From assembly GCA_016706055.1 (NCBI GenBank), contig JADJKL010000002.1:310001-374000 (forward strand): DNA of 64,000 nucleotides. Reading direction: 5' to 3'. The DNA is from Chitinophagaceae bacterium (lineage in GTDB: Bacteria; Bacteroidota; Bacteroidia; Chitinophagales; Chitinophagaceae). The position numbers and the translations under genes were made by a program. Position 1 is the stretch's first letter; each line of letters opens with the position of its first letter. This document shows, piece by piece, positions 48,278 through 58,405 of this stretch. The notes under the pieces were generated by a model that saw only the letters and a program-made list of their open reading frames with translations, did no database searches and was not told where the DNA came from.

Positions 48278-48583
48278 GAGTTTTCAAATTGTTAGTTGGT
48301 ACATCAAGGCAACAAAACACTGCCAAGTGTTGATCACGGAAAATTGGAACAATTAAAATGAAGGAATTGGGGATTAAGTGCGGCTATTCAGAGATAGGAT
48401 TTCAATAATAAAATTCCGTTGGGAAGCACTGTGTTGTCCACAATATAAAACATTAAATTGATTTTGCAAGTGATTGTGCAATAAGTTTTTATATCGTAGT
48501 TTTCCTATATACAGGTTAATAGTATAATCTTTAACAGCTTAAAACAAAATCAGCACTTATTTTTGTGCCGCTAAAAGTAAAAA
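48278..48583. other. Intergenic region with promoter of the glutaminyl cyclotransferase gene
   Basis: No gene was found. A full -7 box TATTTTTG lies at 48558-48565, 18 nt before the plus-strand ATG. The remainder is AT-rich and without clear structure. Confidence 0.5.
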
Positions 48584-49370
48584 ATGAAACAGTATTTATT
48601 GGTTGGCATTCTATTCTTTGCAATTTCTTGTAAAAATGATGATTCAAAAGATCCGGTAATTCCGCTTCCGGATGCTCCGAAAAATATGAGTTATTCCATC
48701 ATAACCAGTTATCCGCATGATACATCATCTTATACACAAGGTTTGATTATTTATAAAGGTGAAATGTATGAAGGAACTGGTTTGGAGGAAAAATCTAAAC
48801 TCATGAAGGTTGATTTAAAAACCGGCAAAGCTCTTCAATCAATAAAACTTCGAAATGAATTTTTTGGTGAAGGCGTAACTATTTTAAACGATACAGTGTA
48901 TCAACTTACCTGGCAAAATAAAGTTGTGTTTGTTTATACCTTAAAAGATTTCAAAAAAATAAAAGAGTTTAAAATTGATACCGATGGCTGGGGATTAACT
49001 ACAGACGGCAAAAATCTTATTGTAAGTACCGGAGGAAGCGATTTGTTTTATTATGATCCAGCGACGTTTAAATTATTAAAAACACAAACAGTTACTGAAT
49101 CAGGTAATCCTTCCTTTAACTTAAATGAGCTTGAATATATTGATGGCTACATATATGCTAATCAATATTTATTGCCATATATTTAAGATTGATCCCGCCA
49201 ACGGAAAGATTGTGGCAAAAGCTGATCTAACAGGAATGTGGGACAGAATTAAAGCTATCGATCCTCATGCTGAAGTTCCAAATGGTATTGCATATGATTC
49301 AAGTACAAAGAAAATTTATATCACTGGGAAATTGTGGCCGGAATTGTATGAAGTGCAGTTTAGTCAGTAA
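48584..49370 (+). CDS. Glutaminyl-peptide cyclotransferase lipoprotein, one frameshift
   Basis: The bacterial five-bladed propeller type of glutaminyl cyclase forms N-terminal pyroglutamate on exported proteins. A lipoprotein signal (MKQYLLVGILFFAISCKN) is followed by YPHDTSSYTQGLIIYKGEMY, FGEGVTILNDTVYQLTWQ and SFNLNELEYIDGYIYANQ, all hallmark blades. The frame is lost near 49165-49187, after ANQYLLPY, and resumes as IFKIDPANGKIVAKADL. The full length would be about 262 residues. Type IX cargo often carries N-terminal pyroglutamate, which fits this genome. Confidence 0.88.
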
Positions 49371-49406
49371 AAATGGAAAAAATGGGGGGCTGAAAGATTG
49401 GTAAAG

Positions 49407-50303
49407 CTACTTACTAATAATATAAATAACCGAACTGCATCGCTGCGCATTTCCTAATGCTTTACTATTAGAACGAAGTCCATTAAAGAAGGAAGCGATT
49501 AAGTTTATTTTTCCGTTCTTGTATTTACTACTGAGCATCGAAACATAAAAACTGTCGTACCACATTGGCTTGTACTGCTCAATTTTCATTCCATGCTTTT
49601 CAATCAGCATTTTCATGGATTGTGGCGAGAAGTGATATAAGTGTCTTGGCACATCATAAGCTGCCCAAAATTCCTTGTAAATAGCAGCATCTTTGGATGT
49701 GTAATTGGGAACTGCAATGAATAGTTTTCCGTTTTCTTTTAAAATCGATTTCAGTTTTGCAATATAGCCTTGCAAGTCATGTACATGTTCCAACACATGC
49801 CACATAGTAATTGCATCAAAATTATTTTCCGGCAATTCATAAAACAGGTTGATGTTATTTAATTCAACATTATTTATTTGCACAGCTACTTTTCTTGCAT
49901 CTTCATCAGGCTCTAATCCTGTTACTTGCCAACCAGCCTGTTTCATTTCGCTGGCAAAAGCTCCAGTGCCGCTTCCAACATCCAATAGCTTCCCTGTTTT
50001 CAAGCCAGTAGTTTTCTCAATCAATTTTCTTTTTTGCTTCAGTGTTCTTTTTCTTACTGATTGATAAAGACTATTAATAAATCCTTTGGATGTATTGCTA
50101 TGTGAGATATAGTTCTCCGATTTATAATATGGGCCGATAGAATTACTATCTGGAACATCTTGTGTAAAACGAAGAGTGCAGTCTGTACATTCAACTATTG
50201 TAAATAATTCATTACTTACAGTATAATCTTTGGCAGTAAGAATAGATTTTAATGATGATGAACCGCAGGCCGGACAATTCGTATAATGTATAAGTTGTGA
50301 CAT
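49407..50303 (-). CDS. Class I SAM-dependent methyltransferase with zinc-ribbon N-terminus
   Basis: The 298-residue protein starts with a Cys4 ribbon (YTNCPACGSSS ... VECTDCTLRF) followed by a Rossmann methyltransferase domain. The SAM-binding motif is GKLLDVGSGTGAFASEMKQ near residue 105, and AITMWHVLEHVHDLQGYI is the post-motif region. This type often modifies sugars or lipids in envelope synthesis, but the substrate is unknown. Confidence 0.87.
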   Translation of the reverse strand: MSQLIHYTNCPACGSSSLKSILTAKDYTVSNELFTIVECTDCTLRFTQDVPDSNSIGPYYKSENYISHSNTSKGFINSLYQSVRKRTLKQKRKLIEKTTGLKTGKLLDVGSGTGAFASEMKQAGWQVTGLEPDEDARKVAVQINNVELNNINLFYELPENNFDAITMWHVLEHVHDLQGYIAKLKSILKENGKLFIAVPNYTSKDAAIYKEFWAAYDVPRHLYHFSPQSMKMLIEKHGMKIEQYKPMWYDSFYVSMLSSKYKNGKINLIASFFNGLRSNSKALGNAQRCSSVIYIISK

Positions 50304-50350
50304 TTTATACTGGCAAAGTAAATGGATAATGATTAATCAGGCAGAAGATA

Positions 50351-50992
50351 TTAAGGCAATAACTTGTATGTCGCTGCTGATTCAATTGGACTTACTTGTT
50401 TACTATTGGCGGTAGAAGCAACTTCCACTCCATTTTCAGAAAAGTACCAGCCTAAAAAAACAACTGCAATCAACCCGATAACTAATGCAGCAGCCCACCA
50501 AAGCGATTTTTTTTCTTCAGTTTGATTAAGAAAGGTAGTCATCTCTTCAGAAGTTTTATCATCCTCTCCCACCCTTACCATATGCTCAGCTTTCTCTCTT
50601 ATCACTTTTTCTGCAGGCACAGGTTCTTCCAGTATTATTTTTTCCTGCGGAATAAATTTTACTTCGCCACCCAAACCTTTGCTTATCGTTCCTACATCAT
50701 TCCAGTTAATGATGTCGCCATTTGCTAATTGATTTTTCAGGTTGAAAGCAAAATCATTAAATCTTGTTACAGCTTCATGATCGGATGATGATAAAGCTTG
50801 GCTAAGCCATTTATAAAAACTCATGGCTGGAGTTTGCTCTTTATTATCCAAAGCAATACTGAAGGAAGGCGGCAAAATCAGTTTATTAGGAAAATCTGCC
50901 ACAGCAGAATGCCTTTGCAATAAAAAAGTGCCGATGCCCGGCACTGGTAAGTTTTTATGTAAAATGAGATAGCTATAAAGTTCAGCGTACAT
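50351..50992 (-). CDS. HU-CCDC81-like domain protein with one transmembrane helix
   Basis: Starting at 50992 (MYAELYSYLILHKNLPVPGI) gives 213 residues; its ATG shares a base with the stop codon of the barrel gene. The first 130 residues match the bacterial CCDC81-type HU domain pair (GIGTFLLQRHSAVADFPNK). A helix (LWWAAALVIGLIAVVFLGW) near residue 175 anchors it. No SPOR domain is present, unlike some relatives. It is the last gene of a three-gene unit with a TPR protein and an outer-membrane barrel. Confidence 0.7.
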   Translation of the reverse strand: MYAELYSYLILHKNLPVPGIGTFLLQRHSAVADFPNKLILPPSFSIALDNKEQTPAMSFYKWLSQALSSSDHEAVTRFNDFAFNLKNQLANGDIINWNDVGTISKGLGGEVKFIPQEKIILEEPVPAEKVIREKAEHMVRVGEDDKTSEEMTTFLNQTEEKKSLWWAAALVIGLIAVVFLGWYFSENGVEVASTANSKQVSPIESAATYKLLP

Positions 50993-52648
50993 TATTTTGT
51001 CTTTTGATCGAACGAAAATACGACTCCGCCGACAAAGTTGAACCCATATACAGGATATTGGTTCCAACGCTGATATTCTTTATTGAAAACATTGTTGAAT
51101 TGTGTCCAAAGATTTATGTTCTTGGTGATTTTAAATTCAAGACCTGCACTCAAATCCATTGCACCTTTAAGGTTGCCAAATGAACCATCTTTATGCTGGT
51201 ATTTAGCTCCATCCCAGGCAAACAAATCAGTTTTTAACCATAGGTCTTTTATTATCTGTAAACGCATGGCTGCTTTCAATTCAAGTGGAATTAAGCCATA
51301 TGCTTTGGCATTGTCTTGTAAGCCAGAAAACTGGTTGAAAGTAAGACCTGTAATTATTGAAAACTTTTCATGAATATTAAAGCCTAATTCGCCACCAAAA
51401 TTCACCACATTCATTTTGCTTTCGTTCAACACACGGAAAGATTTTCCACCTAAAGCTGTTAATGTATCGTTTACAAACAATGGTTGGTTATTCAGTTTGT
51501 TAAATCCCACTTTAGCAGCATAGCTAAAATGATCGCCAACAGAACCTTTAAATCCTGCAAACCTTTCTTCAATCCAAGTATTCTTTAATTGATCAGGAAT
51601 AAATAACCATGGATTTTCTCCCGCCAGATACATATAAGTTGTCTTACGAACATATCCTGTCCAGCCAGCCTGGAAAGTAAAGCGGCGGTCTTCTGTACTA
51701 ATATCTGCCAATACATTCGGGAACATTTTAAAACTCTTATTATCCCATGAAGGTCTTATACCGATCTGTGCATTGATATTTGATGATTTATACAACACCG
51801 ATGGTGATATATAATACATCGTATTGTTCAACGCCGTTTTATTCTTAGGAGAAAGACGGGTTAGATCAAACGTTATTCCAAGATTAATGGCCCATTCAGT
51901 ACCTAATGTTTTTTGAAGCGGAAGATTTACAACCGTATTGCTTTCTGAATTTTTTAAATCATCGCTGAATACATCAATCTTCACTTCGGGTGAATAAGTT
52001 AATCCAAAATCAGTTTTGTTGATATTATGAAAACCAACTCTAGCAGAAATAGTCTGGAAGTTTTGCTTTAGTGAATCATTAGAGAAAGAAAGTGTTTGTG
52101 GTTCGTAACCATATTTATACATTCTTTCCTGCTTCATTCCTATTCCCGCATTCCATTCTAAGTTATTGCCCGATCTGAAATAGCCGGATAGTTTAACATT
52201 TGTATTACTGAATTTTTGAAAATCTCTTTTACCATCAGAACCAACATGCTTTGCATATATATTTAATCCGGCAGTTTCGCCATCACCAAAAAGAAAACCC
52301 TGCTTGCACAAACGGAGTTCTTAAACTACCAAAACCTGCTTTGATATAATTACTATTATCAAAACGTCCTACAGAATCTATATCCAATGCCAACGGTTTC
52401 AAAGAACCAGGCTGATAGGCAAATGCCAAATTCTGATTCGGGATATCATACGTAAGCTTTGGCTTTGTATCATCGGCTGGCGGTGGTGTAGGATTGAAAT
52501 TAATTTTAGCCGCTTCTCTTAGAATAGGTTTAAACGCTGATATGATTTCAACACCACCTTTTCCAGTAGTATCACCTTGCGCATTTGTAATTCCAAAAGA
52601 TAAAATGCCAATCGCCGGTAAGAATATTTTAAAAATTTGTTTCTTCAT
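50992..52648 (-). CDS. Outer-membrane beta-barrel (TonB-receptor-like, no plug), one frameshift
   Basis: A signal peptide (MKKQIFKIFLPAIGILSFGI) and a short Pro-rich periplasmic stretch (NFNPTPPPADDTKPKL) lead into a barrel of alternating strands. It ends FNFVGGVVFSFDQKTK, similar to the last strand of TonB-dependent receptors. No plug domain or TonB box was seen. An extra T in the T-run at about 52289-52294 breaks the frame; removing it reads VQAGFSFGDGETAGLNIYAK. Full length is about 551 residues. It lies between a 1012-residue TPR protein and an HU-like protein. Confidence 0.85.
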
Positions 52649-52693
52649 TATTACTATTTATTCCGAATTACAATTTCTATTCAAAATGTATTT

Positions 52694-52718
52694 AAAGCCC
52701 CTTTAGGGGTTGGGGCTT
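52694..52718 (-). repeat. Palindromic repeat copy 3 (CCCC-TAAA-GGGG family)
   Basis: On the minus strand AAGCCCCAACCCCTAAAGGGG, then CTTT, starts inside the stop codon of the TPR gene. It has the same pattern as the copies at 36.7 kb and around the DUF559 insert. It could fold in the mRNA between the TPR and barrel genes. Confidence 0.75.
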
Positions 52719-55700
52719 AATTATTAACCTTGCTTGATTTACCCTCTTCCACTGTTACCTGATCTAATTTTGATTGTGCTTCTGCTTTTAATTCTACATC
52801 CGTAGTATTATCTACAACACTTTGGAATGTAGCTTTTGCATTGAAATAATCTTTTTGTTTGAAATAAATATCTCCCAAAAGAATATATGCTTTCGTTACC
52901 CAATAATCATACGAACCAGATTTATTTATCGTTTCAAATGCGGCTTTTTCAGCATCGCTTAATTTGCTCAGACTAAGCCAGCAACTAGCAATTTCATATC
53001 TGGCTTCTGCTGCCATCGCTGCTTTGTTTAACTGCACTACTGATTTATAGCTTGCAATTGCCTGATCATATTCGCCGGAAACCTGGAACGATTTTGCAAT
53101 CGTCATATTCGCCAGCGTTTTATCGTCAGCACTGCTACCTTTTGCTTCTGTTAATTCTTTGGCATTAGCAGCTGCTTCTGTCCATTTCTTTAACTGATAT
53201 TGACAACGAAGCAATCCTCTCATTGCTTCTAGTTTTATTTCCTGACTACCTGTTATTTCTTTTAACTGAATGAAATAACCTTCTGCCTTTGCATAATCTT
53301 TCAATTCGAAGAAATTAATTCTTGCCGCAGCAAGCACAGCTCTTTCTGCATACCTGTTTGGTGCATTAACAGCCACATTTTCATAGCCAGCCAATGCATT
53401 TGACCAATCTTTCTTTGTGTAATAAATTTCTGCTCTGTTGAAATTTGCATCCAATGCATATGAACCATTCGGGAATTTCTGTAAATAACTGTTGAAACTT
53501 GCCAACGCTTCATTTATCTTTTGATCATCATACTGCTTTTCTGCTGCTGCATATGTAAGCGAATCTTCTGTACTAACACTTAACGGCTTTCCAACAGAAC
53601 GCATATAAGAAGCATATTCATCCGGCCTAGACTCTTCTATGTAAATTATTCTGATAATATCCAACGCATCATCTGCTTCTTGCGAATTAGGATATTTTTC
53701 TACCAATGTTTTAAACTGAGTCAATGCTTCCTGATTGCTTTTCAGATTGAAATAAGCTGTTCCTAATTTAAGATAAGCCTGTGGTACAAGACTCGTATTA
53801 CCACTCGTTTTTGTTACTGCTGTTAAATAAGGTAAAGCCTCACGGAATCTTTCATTACTCATATATGTTTTAGCAACTTCCATATTTGCATCTGTTACCA
53901 AAGAAGAGTTAGGAAATTTCCTGATCATCGTATTCATCAAAGAAATTTTCTCAGTAGAACTTCTTACACCAGCCAGCATTGCATTCTGGAATGTTGCATA
54001 ATCTTCCGCTGGCCAGGAATACTTAATTACATTATCATACATAGCTTTCGCCTTTGTATAATCCTTCTGCATATAATAACAATCTGCTGTGCGGATATAA
54101 GCATCTTGCACAAATGCACTTGAACTTAACGCCGCACCTCTTCCAAGTGGCTCGAAATAGGATAAAGCAACGGAATAGTTTTCTTTTCTCAGGTAAGAAT
54201 AACCAAGGTTATATCGTACATTATTTATATTGGTTTCGCCACTCGTAGGTGTGCTTGAATTTGCATAAAGCTGATAATACTTTATTGCTGAATCCAATTT
54301 ATTATTCCGATAACCAATTTCCCCTTTCCAGAAATGTGTGAATGGCAAAACAGATCCATTGTATTTATCATTCATTACTTTGTTCAGTAATACATCTGCT
54401 TCATTCAATTGACCATCACTAATAAATTCTGTGGCTCGACCATAAAGAATTCTTGGATATAATCGCTTTGCATTTTCTGATGGCTTGCTTAAACTTTCGA
54501 GCAAAGCCTGCGCATCTTTATAATTATTTGTATTCGCCAGCACATCTACTAAAAGCTCTTTCGCTTCGTTATTGTAAGTAGAGTTTGGATAATCTGCCAA
54601 GAAAGAACTCAGGCTGTTCAACGCTTCATCCTGATAACCTAATTCGTAAGACAGTTTTGCATATTGATATTTTGAAATTTCTTTTTGTTCTGGGTAACTA
54701 CTGTTGGAAGAACAAAACAGGAATGCATTTCTCGCATTTGCTTTTTGACCAGTTTTTAGATACGAATCACCTAGTAAATACATGGAGTGTTGACTTATTG
54801 AATCTTCTTTTCCACTTAATTGTTTAAATCCATCAATTGCCTTTGTAAGGTTATTGGCCTGATAATAACAATATGAAAGTTCATACAAATCTTCACGGCG
54901 AACTTTTTTGGAACGGCCTACATAATCTTCCAAATAAGGCAATGCTTTTGCATATTCTTTCTTTTCAAAATATGCATGTCCAATTAATTGCTTTAATTCA
55001 AGATCATAATACTGAGAACTGCTACCCGATTGTAATTTGTTCTGTATATAAGTGATTGCTTCATCTTTTTTTCCTTGTACGTAATATATCTGTGCTATAT
55101 AATAAGGAACGACCGTGTTGTAATTCTTTTCATTTTCTACTACTTTAAAACTTTCCAATGCTTCGCCATACTGCTTATCTCTGAAAGCTAAAAAACCGTA
55201 GTAGTAGTTCGCATCCATATAATTCGGATCATCCTTCATGGTACGAATACTGTTGAATAAAGGCTTTGCTTTTGCAAAATTTTGCAAATTGAAGTAAGCA
55301 TAACCTTGATGAAAGCTCATATCAGCAATTTCCTTGTTACTCAGGTTTGAGATATTGGCTTGCTCATAGTAGCGGATTGCTTCTTCAAACTTATTGGTAC
55401 GGAAGTAATATTCTGCCAAATGATAATTCATCATCTGCACTCTGGCTGTATTTTTTTCAACATCGATATATTGTTGTGCCTCTTCTTCTGCTCTTCCTTC
55501 ATTTTGCTTTAATGCACAGACAATGGTATAATAATTTATTTCCTGTACAACAATCGGCTGATTTACTTTATTAGTTTCCCGAATATCCTGTCTTAATTCT
55601 TTCAATAAAGGATAAGCAAGACTATACTTCTCTTTCTGAAAATACTCTTTTGCCTCCTTAAATTTTTCGTCGGAATCAGTGTAGTAGCGGGTTTGTTGAG

Positions 55701-55755
55701 AAATGACGGCTTGGCCGATAGCAATGCAAATTATCAGTAAACTTAGATTCTTCAT
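52717..55755 (-). CDS. Large exported tetratricopeptide-repeat protein
   Basis: The 1012-residue protein has a signal peptide (MKNLSLLIICIAIGQAVISQ) and then TPR or Sel1-like helical repeats almost to the end. Examples are YYFRTNKFEEAIRYYEQANI and AYFNLKSNQEALTQFKTLVE. No catalytic domain is visible. It is probably a periplasmic scaffold. The repeat at its stop codon and the barrel gene immediately downstream suggest one operon: TPR scaffold, outer-membrane barrel, HU-like inner-membrane protein. Confidence 0.88.
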   Translation of the reverse strand: MKNLSLLIICIAIGQAVISQQTRYYTDSDEKFKEAKEYFQKEKYSLAYPLLKELRQDIRETNKVNQPIVVQEINYYTIVCALKQNEGRAEEEAQQYIDVEKNTARVQMMNYHLAEYYFRTNKFEEAIRYYEQANISNLSNKEIADMSFHQGYAYFNLQNFAKAKPLFNSIRTMKDDPNYMDANYYYGFLAFRDKQYGEALESFKVVENEKNYNTVVPYYIAQIYYVQGKKDEAITYIQNKLQSGSSSQYYDLELKQLIGHAYFEKKEYAKALPYLEDYVGRSKKVRREDLYELSYCYYQANNLTKAIDGFKQLSGKEDSISQHSMYLLGDSYLKTGQKANARNAFLFCSSNSSYPEQKEISKYQYAKLSYELGYQDEALNSLSSFLADYPNSTYNNEAKELLVDVLANTNNYKDAQALLESLSKPSENAKRLYPRILYGRATEFISDGQLNEADVLLNKVMNDKYNGSVLPFTHFWKGEIGYRNNKLDSAIKYYQLYANSSTPTSGETNINNVRYNLGYSYLRKENYSVALSYFEPLGRGAALSSSAFVQDAYIRTADCYYMQKDYTKAKAMYDNVIKYSWPAEDYATFQNAMLAGVRSSTEKISLMNTMIRKFPNSSLVTDANMEVAKTYMSNERFREALPYLTAVTKTSGNTSLVPQAYLKLGTAYFNLKSNQEALTQFKTLVEKYPNSQEADDALDIIRIIYIEESRPDEYASYMRSVGKPLSVSTEDSLTYAAAEKQYDDQKINEALASFNSYLQKFPNGSYALDANFNRAEIYYTKKDWSNALAGYENVAVNAPNRYAERAVLAAARINFFELKDYAKAEGYFIQLKEITGSQEIKLEAMRGLLRCQYQLKKWTEAAANAKELTEAKGSSADDKTLANMTIAKSFQVSGEYDQAIASYKSVVQLNKAAMAAEARYEIASCWLSLSKLSDAEKAAFETINKSGSYDYWVTKAYILLGDIYFKQKDYFNAKATFQSVVDNTTDVELKAEAQSKLDQVTVEEGKSSKVNN

Positions 55756-55995
55756 TGATTTTGTCCTTTAAACCGGTGGCCCCGAAAAATTTGGGGATGA
55801 TCAGTAAACGTTGCGAATATTCAAATTATTTCAAGTGAAACCAAACATCATTCCAAACATATGTGGATAAGTGTCTTATTGAGAATGGTTTAACATTTCC
55901 TTGTCTTTCCATCATCAATTTGCATTGAAAACAATTATCTCAACTGTTCCTCTTCTCTTTTACTTAATATTGCACTTCGAAGTAAATAAATACCC

Positions 55996-56403
55996 ATGAA
56001 AAAACTATTTAGTACAAAGTATTCCGACCGCTCTATTTCGCTTTCATTATTGTTACTCAGGCTTGCAGTTGGCGGATTAATGATTCCGCATGGCTATAAA
56101 AAACTCTTGAATTTTGCCAACAAGTCTTCGGGTTTTACTGATCCATTTGGTATTGGCGGTCCAGCTTCCATGTCTATGGTGATTTTTGCAGAATTCTTTT
56201 GTGCAGGATTGATTGTGTTGGGTTTGCTCACCAGATTAGCCACCATCCCTTTAATCATTGCCATGTCAGTAGCTTTATTCATTTCGCACAATGGTCAATT
56301 TTTTGGTGAAGGGGAAAAGGCAGCTCTATTTCTTGCCGGTTATTTAATAATTTTATTAGCTGGTCCGGGAAAAATAAGTACAGACAGGTTGATAGGGAAA
56401 TAA
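55996..56403 (+). CDS. DoxX-family membrane protein
   Basis: The 135-residue protein has four hydrophobic helices and the DoxX pattern LLLLRLAVGGLMIPHGYKKL, then VIFAEFFCAGLIVLGLLTRL and AALFLAGYLIILLAGPGK. Family members are linked to quinone or redox functions; the role here is unknown. The thioesterase gene starts 16 bp downstream. Confidence 0.87.
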   Translation: MKKLFSTKYSDRSISLSLLLLRLAVGGLMIPHGYKKLLNFANKSSGFTDPFGIGGPASMSMVIFAEFFCAGLIVLGLLTRLATIPLIIAMSVALFISHNGQFFGEGEKAALFLAGYLIILLAGPGKISTDRLIGK

Positions 56404-56419
56404 TCCTTAGTTTAGAAAA

Positions 56420-56830
56420 ATGTTTAGTACAGAAACACAAATCCGGGTTCGCTATGCCGAAACAGACCAGATGGGTATAGTCTATCATGGTAACTACATT
56501 CCTTATTTTGAATCATCGAGAGCAGAAGCAATCAGAGAATTAGGATATACCTATGCTGACATGGAAAAAATGGGCATTATAATGCCAGTGGTTGATGTGC
56601 ATTGCCGCTACCTGCGTCCAGCTAAGTATGATGACCTACTCACTGTAAAAACAATATTGAAAGAACTTCCTGTACACCATAAAATAGAATTCCATCATGA
56701 AGTATATAATGAAGCAGAAGAATTGCTGGTAACAGGAAAGATCATTTTATATTTTATGGAAGCTGATGGAATGAAACGTACAACTATGCCTTTACCCATT
56801 CTTGAAAAGCTTCAACCTTATTTTAATTAA
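56420..56830 (+). CDS. YbgC/FcbC-type acyl-CoA thioesterase
   Basis: The 136-residue hotdog protein has the 4-hydroxybenzoyl-CoA thioesterase signature RVRYAETDQMGIVYHGNYIP with the catalytic Asp. The rest (YLRPAKYDDLLTVKTILKEL) fits the YbgC group. In proteobacteria YbgC sits with Tol-Pal genes; here it is followed 4 bp later by a site-2 protease gene. Confidence 0.9.
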   Translation: MFSTETQIRVRYAETDQMGIVYHGNYIPYFESSRAEAIRELGYTYADMEKMGIIMPVVDVHCRYLRPAKYDDLLTVKTILKELPVHHKIEFHHEVYNEAEELLVTGKIILYFMEADGMKRTTMPLPILEKLQPYFN

Positions 56831-56834
56831 ACTG

Positions 56835-57875
56835 ATGGATAATTTCGAAGACAGATTGGAAGAGCAAGATGAATCGCCAGCAATGGAGAGCAATGAAGCA
56901 ATTATTTATCCTCCATCGGACACTGAAGGCTTGCCGAAAGTGCTTCCCAAATACAGAAAGCAAAATCAACCACAAAATGTGTGGATGAAATCTATCGTCA
57001 GCCTTGCCTTATATCTTGCACTTGGCTATTATATATTTAAGCAATGGGAAATTCTTTTATTGATTACCGCCATTGTAATGATACATGAACTGGGACATTT
57101 CTTTGCCATGAAATTTTTCAAGTATGGCGACCTTGGTATTTTTTTTATACCATTATTAGGCGCTTATGTTTCCGGAACTAAAAGAGAAGTATCACAAAGA
57201 CAATCAGCAGTTATTTTACTGGCTGGGCCATTACCTGGAATGATCATCGGAATAATTCTTTACCTTCTTGATCAAAATGGTTCAGGTTATTATTTTCTTG
57301 AAATTTCCCTTTCCAGTATTGCATTTTTATTTATTATTCTTAATCTAATTAACCTTTTTCCTATTTATCCATTAGATGGCGGGCAATTATTGAACCGAGT
57401 TTTTCTAAATGAAGAAAGTGGCTGGAGTAAATTCTTCATCTTTCTATCAATAGGCATTTTATGCTGGGTGGCTATCGCCATTCCTTTCTATGTGTTATTG
57501 CTTTTTCCTGCTATGATGTTATTAAGAATGTTTGGCGAAAAAAATATTTCTTCGATAGAAAAGAGAATTGAGGAAGAAGGCATCAATACTGATTTGGAAT
57601 ACGAAGATTTGCCGGATAGTGATTACTGGAAAATCAGAAATATTTTAATAGAAGATTATCCTTCCTTTAAAGATGTAAACCCTGCGCCACCATTTGAGTA
57701 CGATGAAAAAGAAGAGAAAATAATGACCACAATACAAAGTTTGTTACATCGTCATTTAATTCAGGATATGTCCATTGCCGGAAAAATTTTAATATTTCTT
57801 ATTTGGATTGCAGCCATCGCATCGCCATGGCTTTTAGAAATGGATATTCCATTTTTACGGCAATTTGGACTTTAA
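56835..57875 (+). CDS. Site-2 protease (M50) family membrane protease
   Basis: Starting at 56835 (MDNFEDRLEEQDESPAME) gives 346 residues with an acidic cytosolic N-terminus and about six helices. The zinc site is MIHELGHFFAMKFFKYGD (HExxH) and the second motif is FPIYPLDGGQLLNRVF (LDG), both intact. Such proteases cut membrane-bound regulators inside the bilayer; the substrate is unknown. Its stop overlaps the convergent DUF6526 gene by 4 nt. Confidence 0.9.
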   Translation: MDNFEDRLEEQDESPAMESNEAIIYPPSDTEGLPKVLPKYRKQNQPQNVWMKSIVSLALYLALGYYIFKQWEILLLITAIVMIHELGHFFAMKFFKYGDLGIFFIPLLGAYVSGTKREVSQRQSAVILLAGPLPGMIIGIILYLLDQNGSGYYFLEISLSSIAFLFIILNLINLFPIYPLDGGQLLNRVFLNEESGWSKFFIFLSIGILCWVAIAIPFYVLLLFPAMMLLRMFGEKNISSIEKRIEEEGINTDLEYEDLPDSDYWKIRNILIEDYPSFKDVNPAPPFEYDEKEEKIMTTIQSLLHRHLIQDMSIAGKILIFLIWIAAIASPWLLEMDIPFLRQFGL

Positions 57876-58300
57876 ACTCTGTTGTGATCAGATCTCCAGT
57901 TTTTTACAGCTTCTTTAATTTGTTTCTGATTTAGTTTTTCATCTACTGCTTTTTTTGCTAATGCAACGAACTCTTCATCACTTGCAAAACGCAGCGCAAT
58001 GATTTGCGCCATTCTCAATTGCTTGTCAAAGGGCTTGCCGGTTAATATATAATGTCTGAAATTTTCTTCGGCTCTAATAGCTCTGTCCTGTGCTTTTAAT
58101 GCAAAAACTCTTGCATACCAGAAAATGATTATTAAAATAACAAAAACAACCACTAACAATGCTGCTGAATAATGTGTATGAACATCCGCATGAAAAAAGT
58201 TTACGATACTTCCTCCGAGACCTAAGAGCAATAATAAACCTCCGATAAAATGATAATTAGGAACAAGGCGGGTATGATTCTTAAAATTTTGTTCTGACAT
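57872..58300 (-). CDS. DUF6526-like membrane protein
   Basis: Starting at 58300 (MSEQNFKNHTRLVPNYHFIG) gives 142 residues; a longer frame upstream lacks family similarity. Two helices (IGGLLLLLGLGGSIVNFF, ALLVVVFVILIIIFWYARV) are followed by a conserved cytosolic helical tail (QDRAIRAEENFRHYILTGKP). Function is unknown. Confidence 0.8.
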   Translation of the reverse strand: MSEQNFKNHTRLVPNYHFIGGLLLLLGLGGSIVNFFHADVHTHYSAALLVVVFVILIIIFWYARVFALKAQDRAIRAEENFRHYILTGKPFDKQLRMAQIIALRFASDEEFVALAKKAVDEKLNQKQIKEAVKNWRSDHNRV

Positions 58301-58405
58301 AAGAGAAAAATTTTGAGTTGAAAGTAATGAGTTACTGCACAAGATTATAACTACAGCCAACTAAATTAGGGTTTTTCCCATTCACCATTAACTATTCACC
58401 ACTAA

